A stretch of DNA of 64,000 nucleotides, from positions 1-64,000 of the forward strand of contig CAZIYT010000002.1 in assembly GCA_964543545.1 (NCBI GenBank). The letters run 5' to 3'. Origin of the DNA: UBA4416 sp964543545 (GTDB taxonomy: Bacteria; Bacteroidota; Bacteroidia; B-17B0; Aurantibacillaceae). The position numbers and the translations under genes are program-made. The stretch's first letter is position 1. Each line of letters begins with the position of its first letter. Shown one piece after another: positions 41,780 to 50,892 of the stretch. The notes beneath the pieces were generated by a model. That model did no database searches. It was not told the origin of the DNA and saw only the letters and a program-made list of their open reading frames with translations.

Positions 41780-44344
41780 ATGAAACCAACTAAAACGATG
41801 CTGCAGACAATCTTCTCGTTTGTATTTGCCCTGGCTTTGTTTGGGAACCCCATGAAGGGATTGTCCCAAAACAGCGGCTATTTGTATCTGATTCCACTTA
41901 CGGAGGATGCTGAACCGGCGGGTAACAAGGCAAAAAACAATAAAACCCTGAACACGTTGTTTGAAACCTATGGGGTGATCAGGTATCACAAATCTTTCCC
42001 GGGAGCCAAAAGCGAAAGACTGGCACGTGCCTGTGAGATCCATGCCACGGGCGATATCACCGCTTTGTATAAAGCGCTTCAGGAATCCGGATCATTTACA
42101 GGGATCGAAATGCAGAATTATTGCAGGGTAGCCTGTAATAATCCCGTATCATACAATGATCCTTTGATGTATTCGTACCAGGGCAACTCTTACACCTGGC
42201 AACTCGATCTCATGGATGCAAAGTGCGCCTGGAGCATCACCCAGGGCAATCCTAATGTGTTGATCGGGATTTGTGATACCGAATTCAGGACCGATCACGA
42301 GGATTTCGCCAATAAATTTGCCTATGTCTGGAACCCAACCAACTGGGTGCCTAACTGTATGCACGGTACGGCAGTGAGTTCTGCGGCTGCGGCCAATGTG
42401 AACAATAATAAAGGCGTTGCCGGTGTTGGTAATAAATGCCGGATTGCCGGTTATGTGGTGCCTACTCCGAGTCCTTGCAGTGGTGATCCATGGTCTTTGG
42501 CATGGCAAGCCTACCAGGATGGCGTTAAAATCATTAACATCAGTTGGGGAACCTCCGGGTCTCCAACAGGATACATCAATGACATGTTAAAGGAAATTAC
42601 GGAAAACGGCAGCACTGTGCTTGTTGCTGCAGGCAATACCAACGAGAATTTTCATCAATACCATTCCGATATTCCCGGGGTGATTAACGTGAGCACGGTC
42701 AATTGGGAGAATAAGCTCGGACCAACCGGCATGGCACGTAACGAATGGGTAGACATCTGTACTCCCGGAGGAGGCGGGCTTGTGGCACGTGGTGATGCTG
42801 TGAATGCTTATTCGCCGTCAAACAGCACCTCCGCATCGGTACCTATTGCTTCCGGCGTCATTGGTTTAATGTTGTCCGTTAATCCCTGTATGTCACCATC
42901 GCAAATCGAATCTGTTATTAAAGCGACAGCAGATCCGATAGCGGATGCAAATCTCTATCCCGGCTTATATGGCGGAGGCAGGATCAATGCATACGAGGCC
43001 GTAAAGACGGCTTCGTCGATCAAAAAAAATACCTATGATCTATTCATACAGGATACTGATTATGATTTTGGGCAGGAGCCCAGCAATGATTCTTATCCAT
43101 CCTGGAAAAGCAAAGCGATATGGCTTCGTGATGATGACGATAATGGAGAGGTTCATCAGGATATAGATCCTTTGGCAGGTGCAGCCTACGTGTATGTAAG
43201 AGTCAGAAATATTGGCTGCCAGCCATCGCCCGGTACCGATGTGTTGCACGTCAGCTGGGCAAAAGCTGCTGTTAACCTCGGATGGCCATGGCCATGGAAC
43301 GGGTCAAATCCACCGCCTACAGGCCCTGATTTAGGTGGTATGGTTGGTATTGCAGCGATCCCTGTGATACCGGCAGGCGGAGAAGCCATCGTCAAAGTAA
43401 CATGGAACAACGTTCCCGATCCGGCAAACTATCCCAGCACTTTCCCAGGTCCTTTTTATGCGAAAGGCCACTTCTGTATACTTGCAAGGGTGTTATCGGC
43501 TGCCGACCCCATGTACTATGAAGCAACGACAGGAAATAACGTAGCAGAAGGAAATGTGATAAGGAATAATAATATTGCACAGAAGAACATCAGCATCATG
43601 GAAGACGGCGGTAAAGGCCTGGGCTTTATTCAGGTTGGTCCGCACCTTTTACCATCAAAAACCAGGCTCAACATCGGCAATATTTTTGGTGAAGCGGATC
43701 GTATCTTTAAATTATCACTGAAAGTACCGGATAACGAGGTCGGTAATGCGATAACGGCAGATGCAGAGGTGCGATTAACGCTGGATCAGATCACCTGGCA
43801 AAAATGGGCAGCGGGAGGATTCGTAGGAACCGGAATTCGTTCTATCGATATACCCAACCAGGAAATATTAATTGGTTCGCCTGACGCCAGCATCTCTAAT
43901 TTAGCTTACACCTCGACCGAATACAGTGAAGTAGCGCTGGGAATTAATTTTCCTTCAAAAGCTCCGGGGAAAGAGCATTATAATTACGATTTAATCTGGA
44001 CGGAAGATGCCACCGGTGCTACTGTTGGTGGAGAGCGTTTTGAAATTACACGGACGGCATCAGGAACAACCTCCAAACCTACATCTATGGCAGATGCATC
44101 CGCAAAAGCGATTCAACCGGCCTTGAGCCCAAATCCTACCACTGGTTTGCTGACGGTTCAATACCCTCACATGCAGGGAAATTCAAGTATCTCCCTCTAT
44201 GATAACATGGGCCGGAAAGTACAGAGCAATAGCCTGAACCAGAAAACCAGCACGATTGATATATCTTCCTTGCCAACGGGAATTTATTTCTACCAGATAA
44301 CAACCGGAAGAGAAATCTTCAACGGTAAGGTTATTAAAAATTGA
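41780..44344 (+). CDS. Secreted subtilisin-type (S8) protease with T9SS sorting domain
   Basis: An 854-residue exported protease. Signal peptide about 1-29, an N-terminal propeptide-like region (about 35-115), then the S8 fold with Asp166 in GICDTEFRTDHEDF, His195 in MHGTAVSSAA, the oxyanion Asn286 in VAAGNTNEN and Ser351 in NSTSASVPIASG. Motifs are variant: DTG reads DTE and GTSMA reads STSAS. A 300-residue beta-rich C-region with VYVRVRNIGC (CARDB-like) precedes a type A sorting domain (ALSPNPTTGLLTVQYP to GKVIKN). It is secreted through the T9SS to the surface or medium. Confidence 0.9.
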   Translation: MKPTKTMLQTIFSFVFALALFGNPMKGLSQNSGYLYLIPLTEDAEPAGNKAKNNKTLNTLFETYGVIRYHKSFPGAKSERLARACEIHATGDITALYKALQESGSFTGIEMQNYCRVACNNPVSYNDPLMYSYQGNSYTWQLDLMDAKCAWSITQGNPNVLIGICDTEFRTDHEDFANKFAYVWNPTNWVPNCMHGTAVSSAAAANVNNNKGVAGVGNKCRIAGYVVPTPSPCSGDPWSLAWQAYQDGVKIINISWGTSGSPTGYINDMLKEITENGSTVLVAAGNTNENFHQYHSDIPGVINVSTVNWENKLGPTGMARNEWVDICTPGGGGLVARGDAVNAYSPSNSTSASVPIASGVIGLMLSVNPCMSPSQIESVIKATADPIADANLYPGLYGGGRINAYEAVKTASSIKKNTYDLFIQDTDYDFGQEPSNDSYPSWKSKAIWLRDDDDNGEVHQDIDPLAGAAYVYVRVRNIGCQPSPGTDVLHVSWAKAAVNLGWPWPWNGSNPPPTGPDLGGMVGIAAIPVIPAGGEAIVKVTWNNVPDPANYPSTFPGPFYAKGHFCILARVLSAADPMYYEATTGNNVAEGNVIRNNNIAQKNISIMEDGGKGLGFIQVGPHLLPSKTRLNIGNIFGEADRIFKLSLKVPDNEVGNAITADAEVRLTLDQITWQKWAAGGFVGTGIRSIDIPNQEILIGSPDASISNLAYTSTEYSEVALGINFPSKAPGKEHYNYDLIWTEDATGATVGGERFEITRTASGTTSKPTSMADASAKAIQPALSPNPTTGLLTVQYPHMQGNSSISLYDNMGRKVQSNSLNQKTSTIDISSLPTGIYFYQITTGREIFNGKVIKN

Positions 44345-44916
44345 TTGCCCTTCTACAGAATTTAAACCGGCGATGGCCTGTGTTTTGGGTCATACGATGA
44401 TCATTGGCCTCATTGCCTGATGTTGGTATGACATAAAGCATCAGTACAGCCTATTGATTTTCGGGTTTTGTGATAACCACGGGAAACCTGTATAAATATT
44501 CGGTAGCTACGAATGGCGGGAAATTGTGCCTGGATTGACCCCTAAAAATAAAAGGAGCGTGGCCTGTCGCATACAGGTATGGCGTAGCTAAGCCGCCATC
44601 CCGCTGAGATAGCGGCATAAGCAGATGAGCAACCGCCGGCCATTCGGGCGGAAATATAAGTGCGATGGAAAAACAGAGAATCAATCAATCTAAAAAAGTC
44701 CCGCCGTGAAATGGAGGACAACAAGAACAGGTTGGTGACAATTTTTCAGAGCACTCCGAACAATCGCAAAAGGGCTATATGAAAGCACCTGAGTAAAAAA
44801 AACAGATGAATGTTTGATGAGTACCTGAAAAATTGAAACTGCCAGACAGGTTGGAATTAACCCTGAAAACCAACCATAAATAAGGGAGTAAGGGATAACA
44901 AAAAATATAACTGATT
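44345..44916. other. Unexplained non-coding stretch
   Basis: About 570 bases with no coding region I can support; short frames on both strands have no family signal. Composition differs little from the neighbours. The last 100 bases, rich in A and T, presumably carry the promoter and leader of the small secreted protein. Confidence 0.5.
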
Positions 44917-45195
44917 ATGAAAAAGTTTTTAATGACTGCGTTCCTTTTTATAGGACTGAGCACTGCTGTAGATGCGGCAAAATTAACAGCCAATAGCCCA
45001 TTTGGTCCAATTAGTATTGAAGTTAATGATGGCGTACCTCCACGTGAAGTGTTTATGCCAGGAGCAACTCCAATGAGTGGCTCTTTTCCTGTCCATTATG
45101 ACGATGGTAGAATTCAAACCACCTTTCCTTTATATTTTGATGGTGGTACAACCATGCAGGATATAATTGATTTTTTAGTTGCTTGGTTCTTTTAG
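44917..45195 (+). CDS. Small secreted protein, 92 residues
   Basis: A signal peptide (MKKFLMTAFLFIGLSTAVDA, cleaved after Ala) and a mature peptide of about 72 residues: FGPISIEVNDGVPPREVFMP, then GATPMSGSFPVHYDDG and a hydrophobic end QDIIDFLVAWFF. It has no cysteines and no sorting domain. A strong terminator follows at 45223-45260, which supports it being a real transcript. I do not recognise a family. It is isolated, with about 570 and 400 non-coding bases on either side. Confidence 0.6.
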   Translation: MKKFLMTAFLFIGLSTAVDAAKLTANSPFGPISIEVNDGVPPREVFMPGATPMSGSFPVHYDDGRIQTTFPLYFDGGTTMQDIIDFLVAWFF

Positions 45196-45222
45196 TTTTT
45201 ATTAAAAACTAATCACAATATT

Positions 45223-45260
45223 TATATGGGTGCTTGAAAAAATTGTCAAGCACCCATATA
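45223..45260 (+). terminator. Terminator of the small secreted protein gene
   Basis: A 15-bp perfect stem, TATATGGGTGCTTGA / TCAAGCACCCATATA, with an eight-base loop followed by TTTT. Confidence 0.88.
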
Positions 45261-45596
45261 TTTTCTGCAAATCAGATCATCGTGCAAAAATAGCTGGTGA
45301 TTTCAGAGGGAGGTAATACATAGCTTGGTAGTCAACAGAAATTAACCGATAGAACTCAATATTAAAAGTGAAACTTCTGATTAAAGCGTTAGAGAAAAAA
45401 TTCAGAAATACTACGGGTGAGAAGTAATAAACAAAGTCAAACAAACCCAGTACCGGATAAACTAACGGTACAGTATCAATACGAAAAGATTAAAACTATT
45501 CCCAACCAAGCTGCTTGGTGCAACTGGGGATGTTGAGGTTCAAGATAAGAACGTATTGAATAAACTCCGCGAAAATATCAGCCCGTAACACAGTGT
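45261..45596. other. Non-coding stretch with a short decayed-looking frame
   Basis: A plus-strand frame at about 45465-45588 reads KLFPTKLLGATGDVEVQDKN and ends at a stop with no start codon. It may be a gene remnant, but no family is recognisable. Confidence 0.3.
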
Positions 45597-46850
45597 TTAC
45601 GCTCTCTCCAATTCAATCACCGTAATCTCCGGCCAGATGCCGAGGCGGCCCGGATAGCCCAGGAAGCCCAGCCCGCGGTTCACGTAGAGGTATTGGTTGT
45701 CCTGCCTGTAGAGGCCGGCCCAGTGCTTGTAAATGTATTTCACAGGGCTCCATTTGATAAAGCCAGGAATTTCGATCCCGAACTGCATGCCGTGTGTGTG
45801 GCCGCTTAAGGTGAGGTCGATATCTTTATATTTCTGTTCCTGGCTTACCTGCATGTCCCAGTGTGAAGGATCGTGCGATAATAAAATTTTAAAAGGATAG
45901 CCTTCTGTTCCGGCATAGGCATTTTCGAGCTTTCCATAGCGCGGGAAGTTCAGGTTGCCGCCCCAGTTTTCGATGCCCAGCAGGGCAATCTTCTGCCCGT
46001 CTTTTTCAATAGGTACATGCTCGTTCATCAGCAGGCGCCATCCCGATCTGGCATGCACATCTTTCAGCGCTTCCAGGTTCGCTTCTTTGGCACCCGGCTC
46101 CCAGTCATGCTTGTAATCGCCATAATCGTGGTTGCCGAGCGAAGAGTAGACACCGTAAGGTGCCTTCAGCAGCTTATAGCTTTCCAGGTGAGGTTCGGTT
46201 TCCTTAGCTTCATTGTTGACAAGGTCACCGGTAAAGAGGATCATGTCCGGCTTCTGGTCCATCACAATCCCAAAGGCTTTCACCAGGGGATCGCTGCTCA
46301 TAAAGCTGCCCGAGTGAATGTCGGAGAGCTGCACGATCTTAAAGCCGTTGAACGCTTCGGGCAGGTTCGGCGATTTTACCTTCACCTTGTGTACCCTGTA
46401 CTTATAAGCGCCTTTCACCATGCCATAAATAAACGAAATGGCAGGAACGACCGTAAAGGTAAGGCCTACGTAGCTCATGAATTTCAAACGGCTGATGTGA
46501 TGAGTGACCTCGGTGGCATCGGCCGGTGCTTTTTGAAAATAGCTGCCAACCCAGCGAAACAGCCTGATCACATCGTCAATGATGAGGAATAATACGCCGA
46601 ATAATTTACAGATCAACAGGATAAAAGCGATGGAGTAGAGCATCCTGAAAAAAACATTCCATTCATTGGGAGGATAGAAAAGAGCGACCGCGCTAAAGAT
46701 GATATTGAATGCCGCAAGGCCGAATGTAAAGAAGTAAACAAGCTTTCTTTTACCCGGCGTGAGATCGATGGCAATGGTTTTAATGATCTGGAAAAAATAC
46801 AATTCGATCAACACGACAAGTGCAAAGACGATGAGAAAACGAATGAACAT
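45597..46850 (-). CDS. Membrane-anchored metallophosphoesterase (YaeI/calcineurin-like)
   Basis: A 417-residue protein with four N-terminal hydrophobic segments (about 1-150) and a calcineurin-like phosphoesterase domain (about 165-410). Metal ligands appear in order: LSDIHSGSF (Asp, His), LFTGDLVNN (Asp), SSLGNHDYGD (Asn, His), LLSHDPSHWD (His) and LSGHTHGMQFG (His pair). Homologues include YaeI and UDP-diacylglucosamine pyrophosphatase-like enzymes, with phosphodiester or lipid substrates; which one is not resolvable. It is transcribed alone. Confidence 0.9.
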   Translation of the reverse strand: MFIRFLIVFALVVLIELYFFQIIKTIAIDLTPGKRKLVYFFTFGLAAFNIIFSAVALFYPPNEWNVFFRMLYSIAFILLICKLFGVLFLIIDDVIRLFRWVGSYFQKAPADATEVTHHISRLKFMSYVGLTFTVVPAISFIYGMVKGAYKYRVHKVKVKSPNLPEAFNGFKIVQLSDIHSGSFMSSDPLVKAFGIVMDQKPDMILFTGDLVNNEAKETEPHLESYKLLKAPYGVYSSLGNHDYGDYKHDWEPGAKEANLEALKDVHARSGWRLLMNEHVPIEKDGQKIALLGIENWGGNLNFPRYGKLENAYAGTEGYPFKILLSHDPSHWDMQVSQEQKYKDIDLTLSGHTHGMQFGIEIPGFIKWSPVKYIYKHWAGLYRQDNQYLYVNRGLGFLGYPGRLGIWPEITVIELERA

Positions 46851-47149
46851 AAGGATACAATTTAATTGGGCCTAAAGGTATTAATTGAAAATAGGTTTGA
46901 GTCCTGCCGGCAAGTTATATTTTACTAAAATCGGTGGCTTTTAGGTTAATGTTAGCCTGCTGTCGGTCAGTGTTACCTGCAGGCAGTCCGGCCGAACTTT
47001 AAACTATTTTAAGTGTTACTTCTGCGAAATAAGGCTAATAAAGCCCTAATTGTTAATTAAATATGAAAATGTTCATGTTTTTTAGATGAACGGATCATCA
47101 AACTTGAATTCCAATGTTATATTTGGCGCGTTAAATTAAAATTTAAATT
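46851..47149. other. Divergent promoter region of phosphoesterase and thiolase
   Basis: About 300 bases without a coding region. The only clear signal is the thiolase -7 box at 47118-47125. Confidence 0.5.
47118..47125 (+). promoter_or_regulatory. -7 promoter box of the thiolase gene
   Basis: TATATTTG matches TAnnTTTG exactly, placing the transcription start near 47132. No convincing TTTG occurs at -33. Confidence 0.55.
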
Positions 47150-48328
47150 ATGACCAAAGAGGTATATATTGTATCAGCTGTAAGAACACCGATGGGTTCT
47201 TTTGGTGGAACGCTGGCAGGAATTCCTGCCACTAAACTGGGAGCTATCGCTATCAAAGGCGCTCTTGATAAAATAAAACTGGATCCGAAACAGGTGAACG
47301 AAGTGTTCATGGGCTCGGTATTACAGGCCAACCTGGGGCAGGCTCCTGCCCGCCAGGCAGCAAAATTTGCCGGCTTGCCGGACAATGTGAATTGCACAAC
47401 CGTGAATAAAGTATGTGCGAGTGGCATGAAATCCATTTCCCTGGCTGCACAGGCCATTATGCTGGGCGATGCCGACGTGGTAGTGGCAGGCGGTATGGAA
47501 AGCATGAGCTCGGTGCCTTTTTACCTGGAGAACAACCGTTGGGGCGCGAAGTACGGAAACGGTACCGTGATCGACGGCCTGGCGAAAGACGGCCTCACGG
47601 ATGTCTACAATAATTTCCCGATGGGTAATTGTGCAGAGCTCTGCGCTAAAGAATATCATTTCTCCCGCGAAGATCAGGATGCCTTTGCGATCGAATCATA
47701 CAAGCGTTCGGCTGCGGCCTGGGCAGCGGGAAAATTCAGCGAAGAGATCGTTCCGGTGGAAGTAAAAACCAAAAAAGGAGACATTCTGTTTGCAGAAGAC
47801 GAAGAATATAAAGCGGTGAATTTTGAAAAGATCCCGGGATTAAAACCGGTGTTTCAGAAAGACGGAACCGTAACGGCTGCCAATGCTTCTACCATGAACG
47901 ACGGTGCAGCGGCCCTGGTACTGATGAGCAAAGAAAAAGCAGAAGCTCTGGGCTTAAAGCCTCTGGCAAAAATTAAAGGCTATGCCGATGCAGAACAAGC
48001 ACCGGAGTGGTTTACAACAACGCCATCGGTAGCGGTTCCTAAAGCCATAGAAAAAGCAGGTCTGAAAAAAGAAGATATCAGCTATTATGAATTAAACGAG
48101 GCATTTGCTGTTGTTGGTTTAGCCAATATGAAATTAATGGACCTCGATCCTTCAAAGGTTAACGTCAATGGCGGTGCTGTTTCCTTAGGCCATCCTTTGG
48201 GAGCTTCCGGCGCCCGCGTGATCGTTACCCTGATCAATGTTCTGAAACAAAATAATGCCAAATACGGCGCGGCAGGTATCTGCAACGGCGGCGGCGGCGC
48301 TACGGCTTTGGTGATCGAGAATATGTAA
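47150..48328 (+). CDS. Acetyl-CoA C-acetyltransferase (thiolase)
   Basis: A 392-residue enzyme that condenses or cleaves acetyl-CoA/acetoacetyl-CoA in fatty-acid degradation or ketone metabolism. The nucleophile is Cys89 in VNKVCASGMKS; the other active-site motifs are YELNEAFAVVGLAN, GGAVSLGHPLGASG (His) and AGICNGGGGATA (Cys). This is typical length and motif set for biosynthetic-type thiolases. A clear -7 box and a terminator at 48350-48373 make it a single-gene unit. Confidence 0.95.
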   Translation: MTKEVYIVSAVRTPMGSFGGTLAGIPATKLGAIAIKGALDKIKLDPKQVNEVFMGSVLQANLGQAPARQAAKFAGLPDNVNCTTVNKVCASGMKSISLAAQAIMLGDADVVVAGGMESMSSVPFYLENNRWGAKYGNGTVIDGLAKDGLTDVYNNFPMGNCAELCAKEYHFSREDQDAFAIESYKRSAAAWAAGKFSEEIVPVEVKTKKGDILFAEDEEYKAVNFEKIPGLKPVFQKDGTVTAANASTMNDGAAALVLMSKEKAEALGLKPLAKIKGYADAEQAPEWFTTTPSVAVPKAIEKAGLKKEDISYYELNEAFAVVGLANMKLMDLDPSKVNVNGGAVSLGHPLGASGARVIVTLINVLKQNNAKYGAAGICNGGGGATALVIENM

Positions 48329-48349
48329 GCATCATTAACTGATTTTTTT

Positions 48350-48373
48350 AAAAGCTATCTCCGGATAGCTTTT
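48350..48373 (+). terminator. Terminator of the thiolase gene
   Basis: Stem AAAAGCTATC / GATAGCTTTT with loop TCCG and a T run. Confidence 0.88.
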
Positions 48374-48394
48374 TTTGTTTATGTCTGCCGGGGG

Positions 48395-48484
48395 CTGAGC
48401 GGAGCCGAAGCCCCGCAGTGACTCTCCTCTGTCCAACTTCCGTTTTGACTTTATCATTAATTCCTTGACTGAGCGGAGTCGAAG
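48395..48484. repeat. Pair of CTGAGCGGAG(C/T)CGAAG repeats
   Basis: Copies at 48395-48410 and 48469-48484, the first enclosed by GGGG/CCCC. They are reverse-oriented relatives of the repeat in the amidase gene at 25125-25143. Confidence 0.65.
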
Positions 48485-48541
48485 GCAATGCCAATGCCTT
48501 GGCATCATGTTTTAATACCAGGAGCATATATATATAGCCCT

Positions 48542-48700
48542 ATGAACCTGATCGCCTCATTCATCATCTCACTCTGCCATGCAGCCCAGTTTGTCAAACG
48601 CCTCGGTAAACACCTCCTGGTTTATCTCAAAAGTCCTTTCCGCTGGAAAACCGAACATCGTAAAATAAAGTATGAGTTTTATTACCGGAAATACAGCTGA
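48542..48700 (+). CDS. Possible 52-residue small protein
   Basis: ATG 48542 opens MNLIASFIISLCHAAQFVKR, a short hydrophobic segment followed by a basic tail ending EHRKIKYEFYYRKYS. It is followed 36 bases later by a strong hairpin, which may instead serve the convergent gene. The upstream region is repeat-derived. Weak evidence. Confidence 0.3.
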   Translation: MNLIASFIISLCHAAQFVKRLGKHLLVYLKSPFRWKTEHRKIKYEFYYRKYS

Positions 48701-48736
48701 TCCCTGATTTTACAAATGGAATGAATTGCTTTAATT

Positions 48737-48769
48737 AAAAAAGCCTGCCTCTATGAAGCAGGCTTTTTT
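48737..48769. terminator. Bidirectional terminator between convergent genes
   Basis: Stem AAAAAAGCCTGC / GCAGGCTTTTTT with a nine-base loop. It ends the low-complexity protein gene on the minus strand and any transcript from the left. Confidence 0.88.
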
Positions 48770-48788
48770 TATAACAGCCAAACCGTGA

Positions 48789-49862
48789 TTAATAATAACG
48801 GCCGGAGTGACTGTAATCGGTCTTGTGCGAATTTCTTCCGCCTTTGGCTGCTACTTTCCGCAAGCGGTCCTGATCCATGGAAGCAAAGCCCTGGCCGCCT
48901 GATGGAGAGCGGCGCTCATCGCGGGAGTAGGAGCCATCCCTCTCCTGGTGGTAAGAGCTGTCATGGTGCCCATCGTTGTAATAGTAGGAGCGGCTGTTCA
49001 GCGGCATGCGGTCTTCTCCACGGCGCTTGTCCCATGGAGCGTCATAGCCTCCAAAGGAATACAGGGTTTCACGCCTGTTGCCCTGTCCTGATCTTTCGGA
49101 ATGACGGTAGGAGCTATAGTTATCGTCGCGTAAAGGATTGCGGTCATCGCCGCTGTAACGTTCGGAGCTGTAGCTGTTGTATCCCCTTCCTGAATTTCCG
49201 TGTGTGGATCCGTAACGGCCTGAGCGCTCATTGCGGCCATAGCTGTTGTTTCGGGATGAGTAATCGTCCGATCTGCGGGAGCTGTTGCCGTGTGATGAGC
49301 CATACCTTCCGTCGCGTGATTCACGGGTTTCATTATTTCCGCGGGAAGAGTAGGAGCTATAGCCTCCGTTGCGCGACCTGTTGGTGTAACGGTTATCATC
49401 AAAGCCCTCATACGAATAGGAACCTTGCCCACGGGCCTGATCCCTGTCCGGATCCAGGTAGTGGTTGTTCCTCCTCGAAGAATAGTAGGCATTGCGTTGG
49501 TTGTTGTTGGAGCCATCATCGCTGTTTCTTCTTTGCGAAGCACCGCCGTATTGCTGTGAGTAGCGGTGCTCAAAGTTTCCCTGGTTTGAACCGAAACGAT
49601 GACGCTGATCGTAGTCGCGGGTATAATCATCATGCACATAGCCGTCGCTATCCCGTACATCGTAGTAATTGTCGTCATAATCGGCGGTGTAATTGCCGCG
49701 ACCGTAGTCTTCAAAACGGTCGTCATCCTCTTCGTCTTCGTTGCCGCGGTTGTAGTAAGTGTCGTTGTCCTGGTTATGATAACCATGACGGTACTGGTCG
49801 GTAAAGCGTCCGTGAGAGTCTCTCATCTGGATGCCCCGGTTTGTTTCTCTGGTAGTTCTCAT
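48789..49862 (-). CDS. Tyr/Gly/Arg/Asp-rich low-complexity protein with C-terminal KGG motif
   Basis: A 357-residue hydrophilic protein from ATG 49862 (the frame opens at 49934 with an unrelated extension). Residues about 20-310 are low complexity, dominated by Asp, Tyr, Ser, Arg, Asn and Gly with repeated YSSRGN, SGRYGSTHGNS and NDDNYYDVRD. The end, GGQGFASMDQDRLRKVAAKG-G, is a KGG (general stress/GsiB-type) repeat, normally GFASMDPEKQREIASKGG. KGG proteins accumulate in desiccation and osmotic stress; the rest may form a disordered, condensate-prone phase. There is no signal peptide. Confidence 0.7.
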   Translation of the reverse strand: MRTTRETNRGIQMRDSHGRFTDQYRHGYHNQDNDTYYNRGNEDEEDDDRFEDYGRGNYTADYDDNYYDVRDSDGYVHDDYTRDYDQRHRFGSNQGNFEHRYSQQYGGASQRRNSDDGSNNNQRNAYYSSRRNNHYLDPDRDQARGQGSYSYEGFDDNRYTNRSRNGGYSSYSSRGNNETRESRDGRYGSSHGNSSRRSDDYSSRNNSYGRNERSGRYGSTHGNSGRGYNSYSSERYSGDDRNPLRDDNYSSYRHSERSGQGNRRETLYSFGGYDAPWDKRRGEDRMPLNSRSYYYNDGHHDSSYHQERDGSYSRDERRSPSGGQGFASMDQDRLRKVAAKGGRNSHKTDYSHSGRYY

Positions 49863-50036
49863 GATAAATAATTTAGTGGTTTTAGGAATTATATAAAACA
49901 CGATACCAGCCTTGCCACCGGAAAGACCTGCCAAAACATGAAAAAATTGCTACACCGCGAAATGGATACGCTCTCATCAGAATCGTAAAGGTGACAAACA
50001 CAGGCTTCTTTTCTGTAGAATCACTTCCACAGCGGC
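49863..50036. other. Divergent upstream region of the low-complexity protein and cupin genes
   Basis: No gene seen apart from a 17-codon frame at about 49938. It presumably holds both promoters. Confidence 0.4.
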
Positions 50037-50204
50037 ATGCAAATTGAATCTATAACTAAAACAGGTTCTATGAGTTCCCTGGCCGATACCTTCAATCATT
50101 GCTTCAGGAATTTGACAAGCTCCGTTAGGATCATGAATGTATTTGAACCGTTAAAAGAGCACGGGATCACTTTTTTCCGGCTGATTCGAAAATGGAGCTG
50201 CTAA
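50037..50204 (+). CDS. Possible 55-residue protein overlapping the cupin gene
   Basis: ATG 50037 to TAA 50204 encodes MQIESITKTGSMSSLADTFN, then HCFRNLTSSVRIMNVFEPLK and an end FFRLIRKWSC. It overlaps the cupin start (50192) by 13 bases, a coupled arrangement. There is no known family. It could be a leader peptide or an unannotated small gene. Confidence 0.35.
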   Translation: MQIESITKTGSMSSLADTFNHCFRNLTSSVRIMNVFEPLKEHGITFFRLIRKWSC

Positions 50205-50722
50205 GTAAGACATATTCGGTAGAGCGTTACTTTCTGTATGACGATGGCATATTCCCCAATAACCGGGAGCTCCCGGTGCTGATCTACCGGAATGTGCTCC
50301 GGCTTCCCGAATTTTTCCCGGCGCTCTTCGTTCGTAACCTGTTTACAGCCAATCATTGGTACAACAGCTGGAAAGACGGCATTTTCACGGAGCATCATTA
50401 CCACAGTACCACCCACGAGGTGTTGGGCTTTTTTGCCGGTAAAACCCGCCTGCTGCTTGGAGGCGATTCCGGAATCATGCTACGGGTAAAAAAAGGAGAT
50501 GTGATGATTATACCTGCGGGCGTGGCGCATAAAAACCTGGGACATAAACACGACATCGGCTGTATCGGCGCCTATCCCGATGGTCGCGACTATGATATGA
50601 ATTACGGTCTGCCCGGCGAGCGCCCCGATACGGATTATGCGATCAAAAAAGTACCTCTGCCTTATTGGCATCCCTTATTCGGAATCAGGCAGGTCAATGG
50701 ATTCAGGAAGCCGGTCTTTTGA
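50192..50722 (+). CDS. YjlB-like cupin protein
   Basis: A 176-residue cytosolic protein with a single cupin barrel. FPNNRELPVLIYRNVLRLP near the start, then FTEHHYHSTTHEVLGFFAGK (metal-binding His cluster and Glu) and GDVMIIPAGVAHKNLG (second cupin motif with His) match the YjlB group, which is of unknown reaction, perhaps a sugar or small-acid isomerase or dioxygenase. The start is supported by the family-typical N terminus. It lies between two low-complexity genes. Confidence 0.85.
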   Translation: MELLSKTYSVERYFLYDDGIFPNNRELPVLIYRNVLRLPEFFPALFVRNLFTANHWYNSWKDGIFTEHHYHSTTHEVLGFFAGKTRLLLGGDSGIMLRVKKGDVMIIPAGVAHKNLGHKHDIGCIGAYPDGRDYDMNYGLPGERPDTDYAIKKVPLPYWHPLFGIRQVNGFRKPVF

Positions 50723-50892
50723 TGCCTTTGTATATTTTTCTACAGTTTTTTTGGTTCGTCTTATAAATTCCACACTGCGGCCTGAAATCTTCATTGGATT
50801 CCCTGATCTTATGCTAAAAGTAAATGGTAAGAGAATTGAAAACAACCTGATGACAAATAATCAATAAACTAACTAATCTAAAACATAACACC

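Noticed and set aside
44451..44724. Minus-strand frames of 60-77 codons in the gap after the protease gene
   Set aside because: No start context, family or signal; composition fits non-coding DNA.
48785..49804. Plus-strand 339-codon frame over the KGG low-complexity gene
   Set aside because: Antisense of repetitive sequence; the opposite frame has the KGG motif and a terminator.
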